The notes under the pieces were generated by a model that saw only the letters and a list, made by a program, of their open reading frames with translations, had not been told where the DNA came from and made no database searches. The position numbers were made by a program, and so were the translations under genes. From Orientallactaga sibirica (lineage: Eukaryota > Chordata > Mammalia > Rodentia > Dipodidae): a stretch of DNA of 64,000 nt. Numbering within the stretch: the stretch's first letter is position 1; the number at the start of each line of letters is the position of its first letter. Positions 23,901 through 34,639 of this stretch are shown piece after piece. The stretch lies in contig JAEOAD010000032.1 of the NCBI GenBank assembly GCA_036365145.1, positions 2,409,501-2,473,500 on the forward strand. Reading direction: 5' to 3'.

Positions 23901-24231
23901 AAGACCACTCACTCCCACCATTACCACTCACTCGCACCATGACCACTCACTCCCACCTTGACCACTAACTCCCACCATGACCACTCACTCCCACCATGAC
24001 CACTAACTCCCACCATGACCACTCACTCCCACCATGACCACTCACTCCCACCATGACCACTCACTCCCCACCATGACCACTCACTCCCACCATGACCACT
24101 CACTCCCACCAAGACCACTCACTCCCACCTAGACCACTCACTCCCACCATGACCACTCACTCCCACCATGACCACTCACTCCCCATCATGACCACTCACT
24201 CCCAACATAATCATGTACTTCCCACCACCAT
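20923..24231. repeat. 3.3-kb minisatellite of 18-20-bp units
   Basis: About 170 head-to-tail units of CCATGACCACTCACTCCCA (19 bp). Common variants are an 18-bp unit lacking one C of GACC, an 18-bp unit with CTCCACC, a 20-bp unit with CTCCCCACC, and T-to-A (CCAAGACC). Rarer changes are CTAACTCC, CTCTCTCC and CATAACC. 18-bp units dominate the 5' third; 20-bp and CTCTCTCC units dominate the 3' two thirds. The minus strand is G-rich (GGTGGGAGTGAGTGG). Open frames of Thr/His/Ser/Pro (plus) or Gly/Ser/Val/Trp (minus) are by-products of the unit. Confidence 0.98.
22241..22800. repeat. Higher-order duplication (about 322 bp) inside the minisatellite
   Basis: The rare-variant string CTCTCTCCCCACCATGACAA at about 22291 recurs at 22613. 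The following 160-170 bases (two CCAAGACC units, a CTCCACC unit, an 18-bp unit, two CCAAGAAC units) match in the same order with one C-to-G difference. Offset is 322 bp, about 17 units. A weaker third echo lies at about 23260. Confidence 0.85.
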
Positions 24232-24550
24232 GGTATTAGGCTTTGCCTCAAGTGCAGAAACAATGGTGCCAAGAAACCATGGGCAGACAAACACCTCAGG
24301 GAAGCACTGGTTTGGCCAATTGAAAATTATTATTGCCAAGTACCTGCTGAATCTTCCCAGAACTGCAGACTGCTGGGTCTGAGACCACAATTTAGATCAT
24401 TATGACTTGAAAGTGTCTCACAGAAGCACAGACATGCATGTTGGCCTCAATCTTCTCCAAAGTCTGAAAGTATAAGGAAGTTACTATCCCTCTTTTCTCT
24501 TCTTTCGTCTCTTTTTCACTCGCTCTGTCTCCCTCCATCCTTGTTTGCCT
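24232..24550. other. Unique DNA downstream of the minisatellite
   Basis: No feature recognised. It turns pyrimidine-rich towards 24480. Confidence 0.5.
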
Positions 24551-24551
24551 C

Positions 24552-24622
<71 letters not shown>
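24551..24622. repeat. (CT)n(CA)n compound microsatellite
   Basis: About 25 CT units followed directly by about 9 CA units. Confidence 0.95.
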
Positions 24623-25249
24623 AATGAAAGAAGAGATCAAGTCTGAGTTTAAGCTTTAATGTACAGGACTAACATAATTAAGGCATACTAAGTGGTAAGA
24701 ATATTAAAATAACCTCATGTCAATAACAAAGGTATGTAGGACATCTGGTTGGATTGCAGTACATGGGAGTTTCGTGACCAAACCAGGGGACAGTAAGTGT
24801 CAGAAGCAGAAGAAAACACAGCTATTCCAGGCTTCTACCCTTGACATTATTGGGAGTCCTCAGTACAATTCACAAACAATCAAGCATTTCTGATCCATTT
24901 TCTCCAGGAGCAGAAGAATTCTCCCAGGTGTCTGTGTGGGTGGTGGACAGACACACTGGGCTTGAATGTCCCCGGGAGTGTGTGACTGTACAACAAGCTC
25001 AGCAATAGGAGTTTCCAGGACATGAAACACTAATCACACAGATTATTTTTAAACTCCCATAAGCAGGAGGTACTTCAGCCCCTGACACACATGCAATTTA
25101 TTTTCCTTTTTTCTATTTCAAAGTCTGTGGGATGACTGGAAAGCAGGAACATTTTACAGGAAAGAGGGCAGATAACTGCTGAAGCATCCTCCGTCCTTCC
25201 TGCCTGAGAAAACTCGTTCTGAAGAAGGAAATTGCCCTGGCCCTCCCTG
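24623..25249. other. Unique DNA, nothing recognised
   Basis: SINE-free, with short unsupported frames only. Confidence 0.5.
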
Positions 25250-25910
25250 GTCTAGGCTGATTGACATGTTGAAACAGCTCAATTCAAATGCTGACCTGTG
25301 AGGGGGAAAAATTCAGTAGCCATTTGACCAGTTGGAGATTAATCAACTATCAAAGTATGATAAGCATTAATATTCTGACCATTCTCTAATCTTTCAGTGG
25401 TTCATTTCAAACAGCCAATTGTTTGGAGTATTGTAATTAGCAGTAACATAACCACTGAACAATATTGACTGCGATTTTTTTTTCCACAAGGGCAAGATCG
25501 TGTTTTTGACTATTCAAAGACAGAGGTTAACAGTTTGTGGTTAAATGCACTAATGATACACATTCGAATAAAGCACACACAAAAGTAGGAAAGCAGCAAG
25601 AATGAATGCTCATTTCTGAACGAATCTTTCCTTCTGTAAAGCATTTTCTTTTACGGCTGTGTTGGAAGACAGCGAAGAGCACTATTTAATAACGGCCGCT
25701 TGTCATTTTATTCTCCATGAACATGCTAGTGAATAAAATGAAATACTTCGCAGATAAAACAGAGATGCTGAGCGAGTGATGATGCTTTAACACTCTCACA
25801 GTCATGCTGAAGGCAGCAGTTTTATTCTTGCAAAAACGAAGCTCGGCCTGGGTTGATGTATTCTGATCAACTGCACATCAGCCAAGGCATCATTTGGGTG
25901 CAGGCCACCA
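25250..25910. other. Candidate conserved non-coding element A
   Basis: A SINE-free block with retained CpG (AACGGCCGCTTG, GAGCGAGTGATG) and dense transcription-factor-like words: TGTGGTTA (RUNX-type) near 25536, AACAAT (SOX-type), and several TAAT/ATTA cores. No open frame. Constraint is inferred from base texture only. Confidence 0.3.
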
Positions 25911-27229
25911 CATGCACTAGAGGAAGAATGCAAGACTGACTGCAAATGCATTCTTGCCTTTCCCTGTTTGTCCTGGGGTCATTTTCTTGACCTCTCTGAG
26001 CCTGCATTTCTTCTGAAATGCATAGGGCCTGTCAGTATCATAGAGCATAAAGTACCTTCTGTGAAGTCTAACAAGAGCAGACAGTGTGACACAATGGCAC
26101 CTCAGACTGCTTTTCATGTGAGGTGAGCTACTTGTCCTTAATCACAGGTTTCGTTAAGTCGAGGCAAACTTTCATAACCTACATACTACCCCTTAGCTGA
26201 GAGTGTGGGTGTGGGCAAGCATGAAAGTGGAAAATTAGTCATGCCAACTGTCACTGAAAGAAATGGTGGGTCACAACCAGGCAAGAATATTTGGAATATT
26301 GACCATATGAATAGTTTCAAGGAGCTTCTGAGAGCCTGGCACATTATATATACCACCTGGGAAAATGATGGGTGTCTGAAGAGTGGGGCCTGAAGCAGAT
26401 TTTTGCCTTTCTGAGTCACTGAGAAACCAAGTCAGAGGAGACACGGGCTTCCAGACAGCTCTACATGGGTGAGCTGGAGTTGGATCCCAATCATAGGAAC
26501 CTTCATGCTGACAGAGGTAGGTGTGTCGATACCACAGTTCACAGGGAATGTGGTAGTGAGAGTTTTCTGCAACGATGCTTTCAAAGCTCAGGGAAATCTT
26601 TACACTTAGGGACCAAACTTTAATGTTTCTGAATATGTCCATAAATGAAATGAAATATTAATTCATCCTTTTGGTACTCTGGAGACAAAGGTAAGTGGCA
26701 TTTAATAACTATCAATAATTCCTGGCTTGAATATAAGGATTCTAAGATCCTAATGCATATTTTTAAGCAAGTTTCTCTTCTAGATTTTAATCACCAAATA
26801 CAAAAAGTGACAGTATTCACTAATGAAGATTTGTACACTTCCCAACGATGACTTCCCTTCTAAACACATCTATAAAGTTTAGAAAAAATATCACACAGAG
26901 AGCTCCAATGTGCCAATGTGGCAGTCTGGCAGGGAAAGAACATATCTAATGGCTCCTATACATAGTGACACTAGGCAAGACATCAGATTTACACCACTGT
27001 AGATTTAAGGGGCTATTAATCCAGACGATTCCTTTGGTCTTAGTGCAAGTACAGTAAAAATATTATTAATCTTGTCCAAAAAGACAAAACTTGTTTCACT
27101 CAAAGTTTCTATTGAACTGTTACACTTGAAAAAAATATCTTTATTTACCCGGGGGCTTGTGCCATACTGAAAGCTGAACGTGTGACTTAGGGTGAGGGTT
27201 TGCAGGTCATGTGATATCTGTTCAACCGC
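25911..27229. other. Unique DNA, nothing recognised
   Basis: SINE-free. The 123-codon minus-strand frame at 26271-26642 shows no domain, signal peptide or splice context and is probably chance. Confidence 0.5.
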
Positions 27230-27872
27230 ATCATGGGCAATATGGACAGAAAATCATGGGCAATATGGACAGAAAATCATGGACGATATGGACAGAAAAT
27301 CATGGACGATATGGACAGAAAATCATGGGCGATATGGACAGAAAATCATGGGCAATATGGACAGAAAATCATGGACGATATGGACAGAAAATCATGGGCA
27401 ATATGGACAGAAAATCATGGATGATATGGACAGAAAATCATGGGCAATATGGACAGAAAATCATGGATGATATGGACAGAAAATCATGGGCAATATGGAC
27501 AGAAAATACAGACAGAAAATCATGGGCAATATGGACAGAAAATCATGGATGATATGGACAGAAAATCATGGGCAATATGGACAGAAAATCATGGATGATA
27601 TGGACAGAAAATCATGGGCGATATGGACAGAAAATCATGGGCGATATGGACAGAAAATCATGGACGATATGGACAGAAAATCATGGGCGATATGGACAGA
27701 AAATCATGGGCGATATGGACAGAAAATCATGGGTGATATGGACAGAAAATCATGGACGATATGGACAGAAAAATCATGGGCGCGATATGGGCAGGTAATC
27801 CGATGAAAATCATGGCGATATGGATGAAGCCTCAATGTAAGTTCTAAAGAGAAAATCATGGGCGATATGGGC
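27230..27872. repeat. Minisatellite with 23-bp unit
   Basis: About 24 tandem copies of GGGCGATATGGACAGAAAATCAT and variants GGGCAAT, GGACGAT, GGATGAT, GGGTGAT. One unit near 27508 is shortened, and the right edge (27778-27872) decays. Because 23 is not a multiple of 3, all three plus frames stay open and spell the same 23-residue cycle, so these frames are not evidence for a protein. Confidence 0.97.
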
Positions 27873-29148
27873 AGGAAAGCTTCAGTTTGCTTCTTTGTTT
27901 GGCAATGCCCCATGCATACTGCCACACACTGGCACAACTGCCACACACTGGCACAGGGAAGCAATGCTGCCAACGCTCTATGAAAGGCGGACAAGTAGAA
28001 GCTCCACCACGGACTGCTCCCAGACTCAGTCCCATGTACCTCATGCATGAGTTGGCATTTCTCTTCAACCTTTCCCAGTAACAAGCTCATGTGAAGATGC
28101 CATCTACAGGAACAAACCTTCTAAAGTTCTTTCTTACTGCAAGCGTGAACTTCACAAATCTTTACGACCCCCGTTGGCTTGAGAAGGAAGAAAAGTGCTC
28201 AATCCTAACAGAAGAAAACTCGACCTCATTTGTTTTTCTATAAAATCTAAGGTTTTCTTCTGCAATCTGCGAGAGAGGGATTGTTAACACCAAATGCATT
28301 TTACCCGTGGAGACGTTGATAATAGAAAGGCTGTGTGTGTGGAGAGGCCAAGGGTATGCGGGAAATCTCTACCTTCTTCACAATTCTGATGTGAACCTAA
28401 AACAAACAACAAAACCAGAAAGTTCCCAGCCTGGTGTGTGTTTCAGGAGAGGAAGACAGGACTGACAGCACATCACACCAACAGGCTGCAGTAAATGTGG
28501 GTCTGAGAGTTGAGTACGTGGTCGTGACAGTCAGGGAGCGTAATGGGCAGAGAGTGTGCAGAGAGCACTTGCTGTGAGTGGAGCATCATCGACTATACAG
28601 AGGAGACGTTGCTAGTCACTTTACTGACACGAGAACCCTCGGAGATGAAAAGACCCACAGCAGTATGCAAGTGACCTTCCCAACATTTCCAATGCAACAC
28701 ACAGACACGGGCTTAGTTCCTCAGCTCCCCAAGCTTGGGTGCACGAATACCTCAGTGCTGTGTGAGCGTGGTCCAGCCTCCCAGGACATCTCTGAGATGA
28801 TGAAGTGCCCTGGACCCTGCCAGTCCCGTCATCAAACGAGCCACTGTCTCCAAGTTCAGTGACTGGATTTCGTTATATTCCTCAGCTATGCAAAGGTAGA
28901 AATTTTTATATACCACAAAAATAGCATATTCATAAAATGTGCCAACTATGGGGTAGAAGGGCAAATTTGATAGCAATTGAAGGTTATGCAAACAGAGTGT
29001 TTGAATGTCATGGTGATCAATGGGGTAAGCGCCAATGCAGGTAAGGATGTAAGCCGATTGCAGCCAGAACCCCAGTCATGGAAATACTGTCAGTTAGATA
29101 GTAGCTTGGATCCTAAGATTGGGAAAAGAAATGTCTCTTTGTCTAGTG
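27873..29148. other. Unique DNA with one small direct repeat
   Basis: ACTGCCACACACTGGCACA occurs twice in tandem at about 27918-27955. No gene or interspersed repeat was recognised. Confidence 0.5.
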
Positions 29149-29149
29149 T

Positions 29150-29600
29150 TAGGATTAGAACTGTATCACCCAAAGACAACGGATTCATTTCTTAACCCCC
29201 AGTACCTCAGCTGTGGCTTTATACAAAAACAGAATCTTTTGTTAGCCGATAGTGTTAAAATGATGTTAATGGTCCCCAATCTAATATGACTGGCATTCTT
29301 ATGAGAGGGGGACAATTTGAATACATAGAAATGCACCTAGAGGAAAGATGATGTGAATGTGACAAGGTGTCTGTCATATGTAGATAGAGGTAAAAGCTAT
29401 AGTTCGGCCACCACAAACCTAGGAATGTCCAAGTCAACCAGAAGCTGAAAGAGATGAGCTAGTATCATTCACTGACAGCTTTCGGCATGGACATGGGCCC
29501 TCCATGCTAGACTTCTAGTCTCAAGAACTCCGAGATGACAAATTCCTGTTTTCCAAAATACACACTGTGTGGGACTTTGTTAGAGTAGTCCTAGAACATT
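29150..29600 (+). mobile_element. MLT1/MST-type LTR (ERVL-MaLR)
   Basis: The landmarks are in LTR order: TTCTTAACCCCCAGTACCTC, TGTGGCTTTATACAAAAACAG, CCCAATCTAATATGACTGGC, ATTCTTATGAGAGGGGGACA, GACTTCTAGTCTCAAGAACT, AAATTCCTGTTTTCC and TGTGTGGGACTTTGTTAGAG. The 5' end is worn, no internal part is attached, and the AATAAA is lost. Confidence 0.8.
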
Positions 29601-29929
29601 GATTCCAATAGAGATCAGGTTTGAGAAATATGACAGTGTTGAGAGACCAGCCACATTCTTATGCAACATGGTGTGTTTCATAGCTTTAAAATGCAAAAAT
29701 TTATTTCCAGTATAATTTGAAATCCACAAGGATATCTGTTCTGAGCATGAGGCAGGCATGGTAATAATCAAATTCATTCATGATGGAAGACTCATTTATT
29801 CATAAAATAAGTTCTTTTTGTGTAACTTTGTTGGCTTTAAAAAATACTGCCATACAAGTGGTTCCATGAAGGAGCCTGTCTCAGACAACAAGGTGAAAAT
29901 TCACTCAGAAAGTGGCTCACTTTAATCTC
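29601..29929. other. Unique DNA, nothing recognised
   Basis: A short A/T-rich interval between the LTR and the antisense L1. Confidence 0.45.
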
Positions 29930-30294
29930 TGCACTCCACGTATTTTGATGTAGGAACGCACTCACTGTCATAAGCTCTCCTCTTTATTACTACTACGTGA
30001 TTTTACTCCCCAAGTTTTTGGTGTGTTATAATTTCTACTTCATTTCTTTCAATAATTGTTTTTTAATGTCCCTTCAGACATTCTTGAAGATCTGCTTCGT
30101 TTTCCAGTTCTTGGGTTTTTGTTATCGGGTTGTTTCTAATTTCATTCCATTGTAACAAGAAAAGATATGAGATTACATTTTTATGAACTTGTTAAGAACA
30201 GTTTTGTGGCCTAACATATACTCTATTCAAAAACTCTGATTCATTGATTAAAAAAACATGTTGTATAGTCTGGCCTAGAAATATCCATTAAGAA

Positions 30295-30440
30295 CCAGGC
30301 GTGGTGGTGCACACCTTTAATCCCAGAACACCACAGGAAGCAGAGGTAAGAGAATCGCCATGAGTTCGAGGCAACCCTGAGAATACAGAGTGAATTCCAG
30401 TTCAGCCTGGGCTAGACTGAGACCCTACCTCGAAAAACAA
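30295..30440 (+). mobile_element. B1 SINE, full length
   Basis: CCAGGCGTGGTGGTGCACAC through GAATACAGAGTGAATTCCAG to CCTACCTCGAAAAAC. The tail expanded into the adjacent GAAA/GGGA microsatellite. Confidence 0.93.
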
Positions 30441-30500
<60 letters not shown>

Positions 30501-30595
30501 GGGAGGAGGGAGGGGGGAGGGAGGGGAGGGAGGGAGGGGAGGGAGGGAGGGAGGGAGGGAGGGGGGGGAGGGGGAGGGAGGGAGGGGGAGGAAGG
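30441..30595 (+). repeat. (GAAA)n-(GGGA)n polypurine tract, strongly G-quadruplex- and triplex-prone
   Basis: About 15 GAAA units, then about 95 bases of G-runs of 3-8 separated by single A. Almost pure purine on + for 155 bases. Lys/Glu/Gly-rich (plus) and Ser/Phe/Pro-rich (minus) frames are artefacts. Confidence 0.95.
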
Positions 30596-31151
30596 ATCCA
30601 TTACGTACATTTCAAGTCTGATTTTTTTTTTTTGGTTGAGTTTGTTGTGTAGACATTCTGTTCTTTTGTAAGACTGAGATACTAAAATGCCACATAATTA
30701 TTACATTGGAGCTTACATATCTTTTAGTTTTAAGCAGTACTTCTTTTATAAAATTGGGTGCTCTAATATTCGATATATGTGTTAATAAACATTTAATTAA
30801 TCCTGTTGATATATTGAAAATTGATCATTTGGACCTTTTTGGTTGTTGTTGTTCTTTTACTTTTTCTGTCCTAAAGCATGTTTTTCAGATATAATTATAA
30901 CTATTCCTACTCATTTAGGATTGCACTTGCTAGGGACATCATTTTCCTTGCTTCCAATTTCAGTCCATGAACCTCCTCATCATAGAAGTGAATTTCTTGT
31001 ACAATGCACATTGTTAAGTCTTGTTTTTGAAACAATTCAGCCAGTCTGTACCTTTAAACTTGAAAAGGAGATCAGTTATACTTAGAGATAATGATATATA
31101 GAGACAAATGTTTACTTACCATTGGTGTTTTCTTCTAGTTGCTCTAGTTTT

Positions 31152-31366
31152 TTAAAATATTTTATTTATTCATTTATTTATTTGAGAGAGAGAAAGAGGC
31201 AGAGAGAGAGAGAGAATGGGCATGCCAAGGCCTCCAGCCAATGCAAACGAACTCCAGATGCATGTATCCCCTTGTGCATCTGGCTTACGTGGGTCCTTGG
31301 GAATTGCACCAGGATCTTTTGGCTTTGCAGGCACACGCCTTAACCACTAAGCCATCTCTCCAGCCC
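31152..31366 (-). mobile_element. tRNA-derived SINE, short form
   Basis: The reverse complement starts GGGCTGGAGAGATGGCTTAG at 31366, with CACAAGGGGATACATGCATC in the body. The tail is the ATTTATTTATTT run near 31165-31182. Inserted in the antisense L1. Confidence 0.93.
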
Positions 31367-31500
31367 CAAATTGCTCTATTCTCTTACTTTCTTCCTACCT
31401 GATTGTCTTTGCTGACTCGTGCTTTCCTATACTGGTAATGTTTGGTTCCTCTTTATTTCTCATTTGCATGTTCACTCTTCTGATGGGGAACAGCAATTCT

Positions 31501-32285
31501 GCATGCTATCATGATGGTAGTTTTTCCTTTCAGTCATTTCTTGTGGTATTTTAGACACAAGATAACAAGGTCAAATGGATATTTACATGTGTTCAATAAA
31601 CAGATCTCCGTTTCTCAGTGTGAACAACTGCCTGGTTGTATCCAAGAGGACAGCCTCGCATTGAGGTTCGAGGAGCTAGCTGGTGGTATCAGAGGCCTGA
31701 TGGCCTGTCTTCTTTTTTTGTTTTGTTTTTTCCCAATCAGAACCACAACCTAAAATTGTTTTATTTTATTTTTTTCAGAAACTGATATGATTATATATTT
31801 TCTAAGTGTTTTTATAATGTGTTTTAAGTCATCATATTGTATTTCATCCCTGATATGTGAGACGTGTTCTTTTCTCATGCATATTTCACTGCTGCCCTTT
31901 GTATACTGTATATTTTGCATCCTAGGATGGATTGTCTGATGTTTGCCATTGAGCAAGGAATGTGGATGTATCTTATCTTGAGTGATGGTTAAATCTGTTC
32001 TCAGAGGGATTTGTGTTACAACAGGTAGAAGCCTGTGCTGCTAAATGATACCATTCAGTCATTGTGCCTCTGCTGGAACACAGAGCTTACTGCTCTTCCC
32101 CAGTGTTCCATTCGTAGTACATGAGTGTTTGACAGACTCAGCACACATACAGTCGCTTCTTGCTGCCTCAGTATCTCCTTTGTAGTCCACACCCATCACA
32201 GTCAGGGCCCATTTCTCACAGCTGTGGCTGGTCAAAAATTCATTTTTTTTTTTTTTTAAATTTAGATAAAATTTAGAGGCTTGTA
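31501..32285. other. Unassigned DNA, possibly more old L1
   Basis: T-rich sequence without clear landmarks. It may continue the L1, but I cannot align it. Confidence 0.4.

Positions 32286-32286
<1 letters not shown>

Positions 32287-32343
<57 letters not shown>
32287..32343. repeat. (TA)n microsatellite at the tail of a SINE
   Basis: About 25 TA units immediately 3' (in SINE sense) of the antisense SINE. Probably an expanded SINE tail. Confidence 0.93.
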
Positions 32344-32344
<1 letters not shown>

Positions 32345-32580
32345 GAGAGAGATGGGGGAGGGGGGAAGAAGACAGAGATGGGCGTGCCAGCAGTCTCTCA
32401 GCTGCTGTGAACGAAATCCAGATGTGTGTGCCCCCTTGTGGTCAAGTGCGGCATTGTGCCCTTGTGTCACTTTGCATCTGGCTAAACGTGGGAGCTGGAG
32501 ATTGGAACCGCTGGAGATTGGAACCAGTGTTCTTAGGCTTAGGAGGCAGGCGCCTTAACCACTAAGCCATCTCTCCAGCC
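32344..32580 (-). mobile_element. tRNA-derived SINE, long form, with duplicated B box
   Basis: The reverse complement starts GGGCTGGAGAGATGGCTTAG at 32580. The B-box segment GGTTCCAATCTCCAGC is present twice in tandem (about 32489-32522), the same duplication as in the SINE at 44869. It carries the long-form insert. Confidence 0.93.
32428..32441 (-). promoter_or_regulatory. CTCF-like core, weakened
   Basis: On the minus strand it reads CCACAAGGGGGCAC, the long-form core with its CpG lost to CpA. Confidence 0.4.
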
Positions 32581-32598
32581 CAAGTAAATATATATTTT

Positions 32599-32880
32599 TC
32601 ATTTTATTTTTTTTTTTTGGCTTTTTAACTTTTTTTTTTATTTTTGGAGAGACACAGAGAGAGACAGACAGAGAGAGAGGGAGATAGATAAAGAATGGGA
32701 GTGCCAGCAGTCTCTCAGCTGCTATGAACGAAATCCAGATGCATGCGCCCCCTTGTGGGCAAGTGTGGCATTGTGCCCTTGCGTCACTTTGCATCTGGCT
32801 AAACGTGGGACCTGGAGATTGGAACTGGGTTCTTAGGCTTAGCAGGCACGCGCCTTAACCGCGAAGCCATCTCTCCAGCC
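32599..32880 (-). mobile_element. tRNA-derived SINE, long form, inserted next to the previous SINE
   Basis: AAGTAAATATAT at 32582-32593 and 32882-32893 is the TSD, so this copy landed exactly at the 5' border of the older SINE. No B-box duplication. T-rich tail side at 32600-32645. Confidence 0.93.
32745..32758 (-). promoter_or_regulatory. CTCF-like core motif inside a long-form SINE
   Basis: The minus strand reads CCACAAGGGGGCGC, the unmutated long-form core. Confidence 0.5.
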
Positions 32881-32893
32881 CAAGTAAATATAT

Positions 32894-34158
32894 TTTTTAA
32901 TGATCTCATGAACTGGCACCAAAAAGCCTTTCAGTCTAATTTTATCCCATTCATGAACTGTGACCAGAAACTCTTTTACCTTTACAGTCCATCCACATTA
33001 CTTCTTCTAATATACATAAGTTGATACAAATTGCTTGGAATCATTGAACTCAATCAAAAGTTCATATTTTATGTTAAGAACCCAAATACTACTTGGGTCA
33101 GCTTACTAAGAGTTGTTTCAGTTTTGCTTCTCAATTTTAGGTGATGAAGAAATGATTAATGATAAGTACGGTTTAAAGTGGTGAGATTCAACAACAACAA
33201 AAAAATGCATAATACCTCCCTGCAGGCCTTCCTTCTCCTTCATAGTCTCTGGTTGTCACAAGTAAAAATTAGGAAATGGGGTGGTAAAATCTAGAAATGG
33301 AACTGTCTCTTGTGCATAGTGTGAACAGGGTTTGCAACAACATGGGTAGAAGTAATTTTGGATTGTATATCTTTTTTCATCTTGGATTCCCAGCAGTATC
33401 ATTTTAAACTTTTAAAGCTTCATTTTATTTTTACTGTGCTTCTTGGAGAATACATAATAAGGTAAGAATTATCTATCTATTGTAACTTCATAAATGAGAA
33501 GGTAGAAGCTCATACATCACAGAAACACAAGGGAGAGCTTCAGAACTTCCGCCATCAATAAAACGAGAACGTGCAGCAGAATCGAGACGGCATGAGGTGT
33601 GGCTGCCTAAACCTATTAGGCTCTAATCTAATTATTTAGACATTCTACTGCCTGCCTCCCAGTACCAACACTACTGGGTTTTTTTATATACATATATAAG
33701 ACAATATAATTTTAAGTGTACGCATCAAAACTTAAGAGTGGATGGATTTACTACACTTTTTTGCAGGTAAGCAGAACCAAACAGAGCCAAGGAGTCAAGA
33801 CACAAGGACCATAAGTAGCTGCTGCCAACCCTCCTTGAAAAAAACCAATGCATATGCAACCAGACTGCAGGTCAGTTTGAGAACCAACATCAACCGAGGG
33901 CTAAAGGACCAGACAGAACATGCCCTACATCAATGGCAGAATCCACATCCTTCATAAACATGCAGAAACACAATCTTCCCCATACATCACCTGTCAAAAC
34001 ACCATAGAGTCCTAGCAAATTCGAGATGACTGAAATAATACTATCGTTTCCAAACAAAATTTAATGCACCTCGAAAGAATTTGCAGGTGGAAAATGGAAA
34101 ATTAAAAACCACATAGAAGTTAATAAGGTCTTGAAAAATGAATCATTCAAAGATGTCA
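32894..34158. other. Unique DNA, nothing recognised
   Basis: 1.3 kb without repeat landmarks. The 71-codon frame at 33742-33957 has no recognisable domain. Confidence 0.5.
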
Positions 34159-34159
34159 C

Positions 34160-34388
34160 ATTTTATTTATTTGTTTATGTGAGAGAGAGTGTGGCTGGGG
34201 AGAGAAACTGAAAGAGAGAGAATTGGTGCAACAGGGCCTCGAGCTCGGCAACAGAACTCCAGACACATACACCACTTTGTACAACTGGCAACGTGTATAC
34301 TTTGTACATCATGGGTACTGGGGAACAAACCCAGGCCCTTAGGCTTTGCAAGCAAGCTCCCTTACTTGCTGAGCAATCGCTCTAGCCC
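34160..34388 (-). mobile_element. tRNA-derived SINE, short form, diverged
   Basis: The reverse complement begins GGGCTAGAGCGATTGCTCAG at 34388. Body with AAAGTGGTGTATGTGTCTGG. The tail is ATTTTATTTATTTG on the + strand. Confidence 0.85.
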
Positions 34389-34527
34389 AAGAAGTCACTT
34401 TTGTCTTGAGACCAAGTTTAACGAAAACACAGCAAAGCATTAGGATATATCAAAAGCAGTCCTAACATGGAGGTTTATATCAATACATGCTTACATTCAG
34501 AAAGTAAAAATTCAAACAGCTGTCAGG

Positions 34528-34622
34528 TCCCCAGGAGTGGTAGTGCACGCTTATAATCTCAACGCTTTGAAGGTCAAAGAAGAGGGATCCCAAGTTCAAA
34601 GCCAACCTAGGTTATGCAGGGA
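34528..34622 (+). mobile_element. Degenerate B1-like SINE fragment
   Basis: CCCCAGGAGTGGTAGTGCAC, TTATAATCTCAACGCTTTGA and AAGTTCAAAGCCAACCTAGG follow B1 order, then decay. Confidence 0.6.
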
Positions 34623-34639
34623 GGGAAAGAAGGTAAAGA

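Larger units (their letters stand above)
29930..31500 (-). mobile_element. Old LINE-1, antisense fragment of ORF2 upstream of the RT, with nested insertions
   Basis: On the + strand TTTCTAATTTCATTCCATTG, AAAAGATATGAGATTACATT, AACTTGTTAAGAACAG, TTTGTGGCCTAACATATAC, TTGGGTGCTCTAATATTCG, ACTCATTTAGGATTGCACTT and GAATTTCTTGTACAATGCAC follow the reverse complement of the endonuclease-RT linker of old mammalian L1 ORF2. Three later insertions interrupt it: a B1 with grown tail (30295-30595) and a tRNA-SINE (31152-31366). Both edges are uncertain. Confidence 0.7.

Noticed and set aside
20923..24231. CRISPR-like array or Thr/His/Pro repeat protein
   Set aside because: Units are contiguous with no unique spacers, lengths vary by single bases so frames break often, and the host is eukaryotic. 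It is a minisatellite.
20923..24231. GLI-type binding-site cluster (GACCACTCA per unit)
   Set aside because: Each unit differs from GACCACCCA at one core position, so repeated matches are only as good as one weak match.
26271..26642. 123-codon minus-strand frame as a gene
   Set aside because: No domain, signal peptide or splice context; overlapping frames on the other strand are just as open.
27211..27806. Repeat-protein gene with a 23-residue cycle
   Set aside because: All three frames are equally open because the unit has no stops and 23 is not divisible by three; no promoter, splice site or unique domain.
30390..30671. Lys/Arg/Gly-rich protein
   Set aside because: Translation of the GAAA/GGGA microsatellite.
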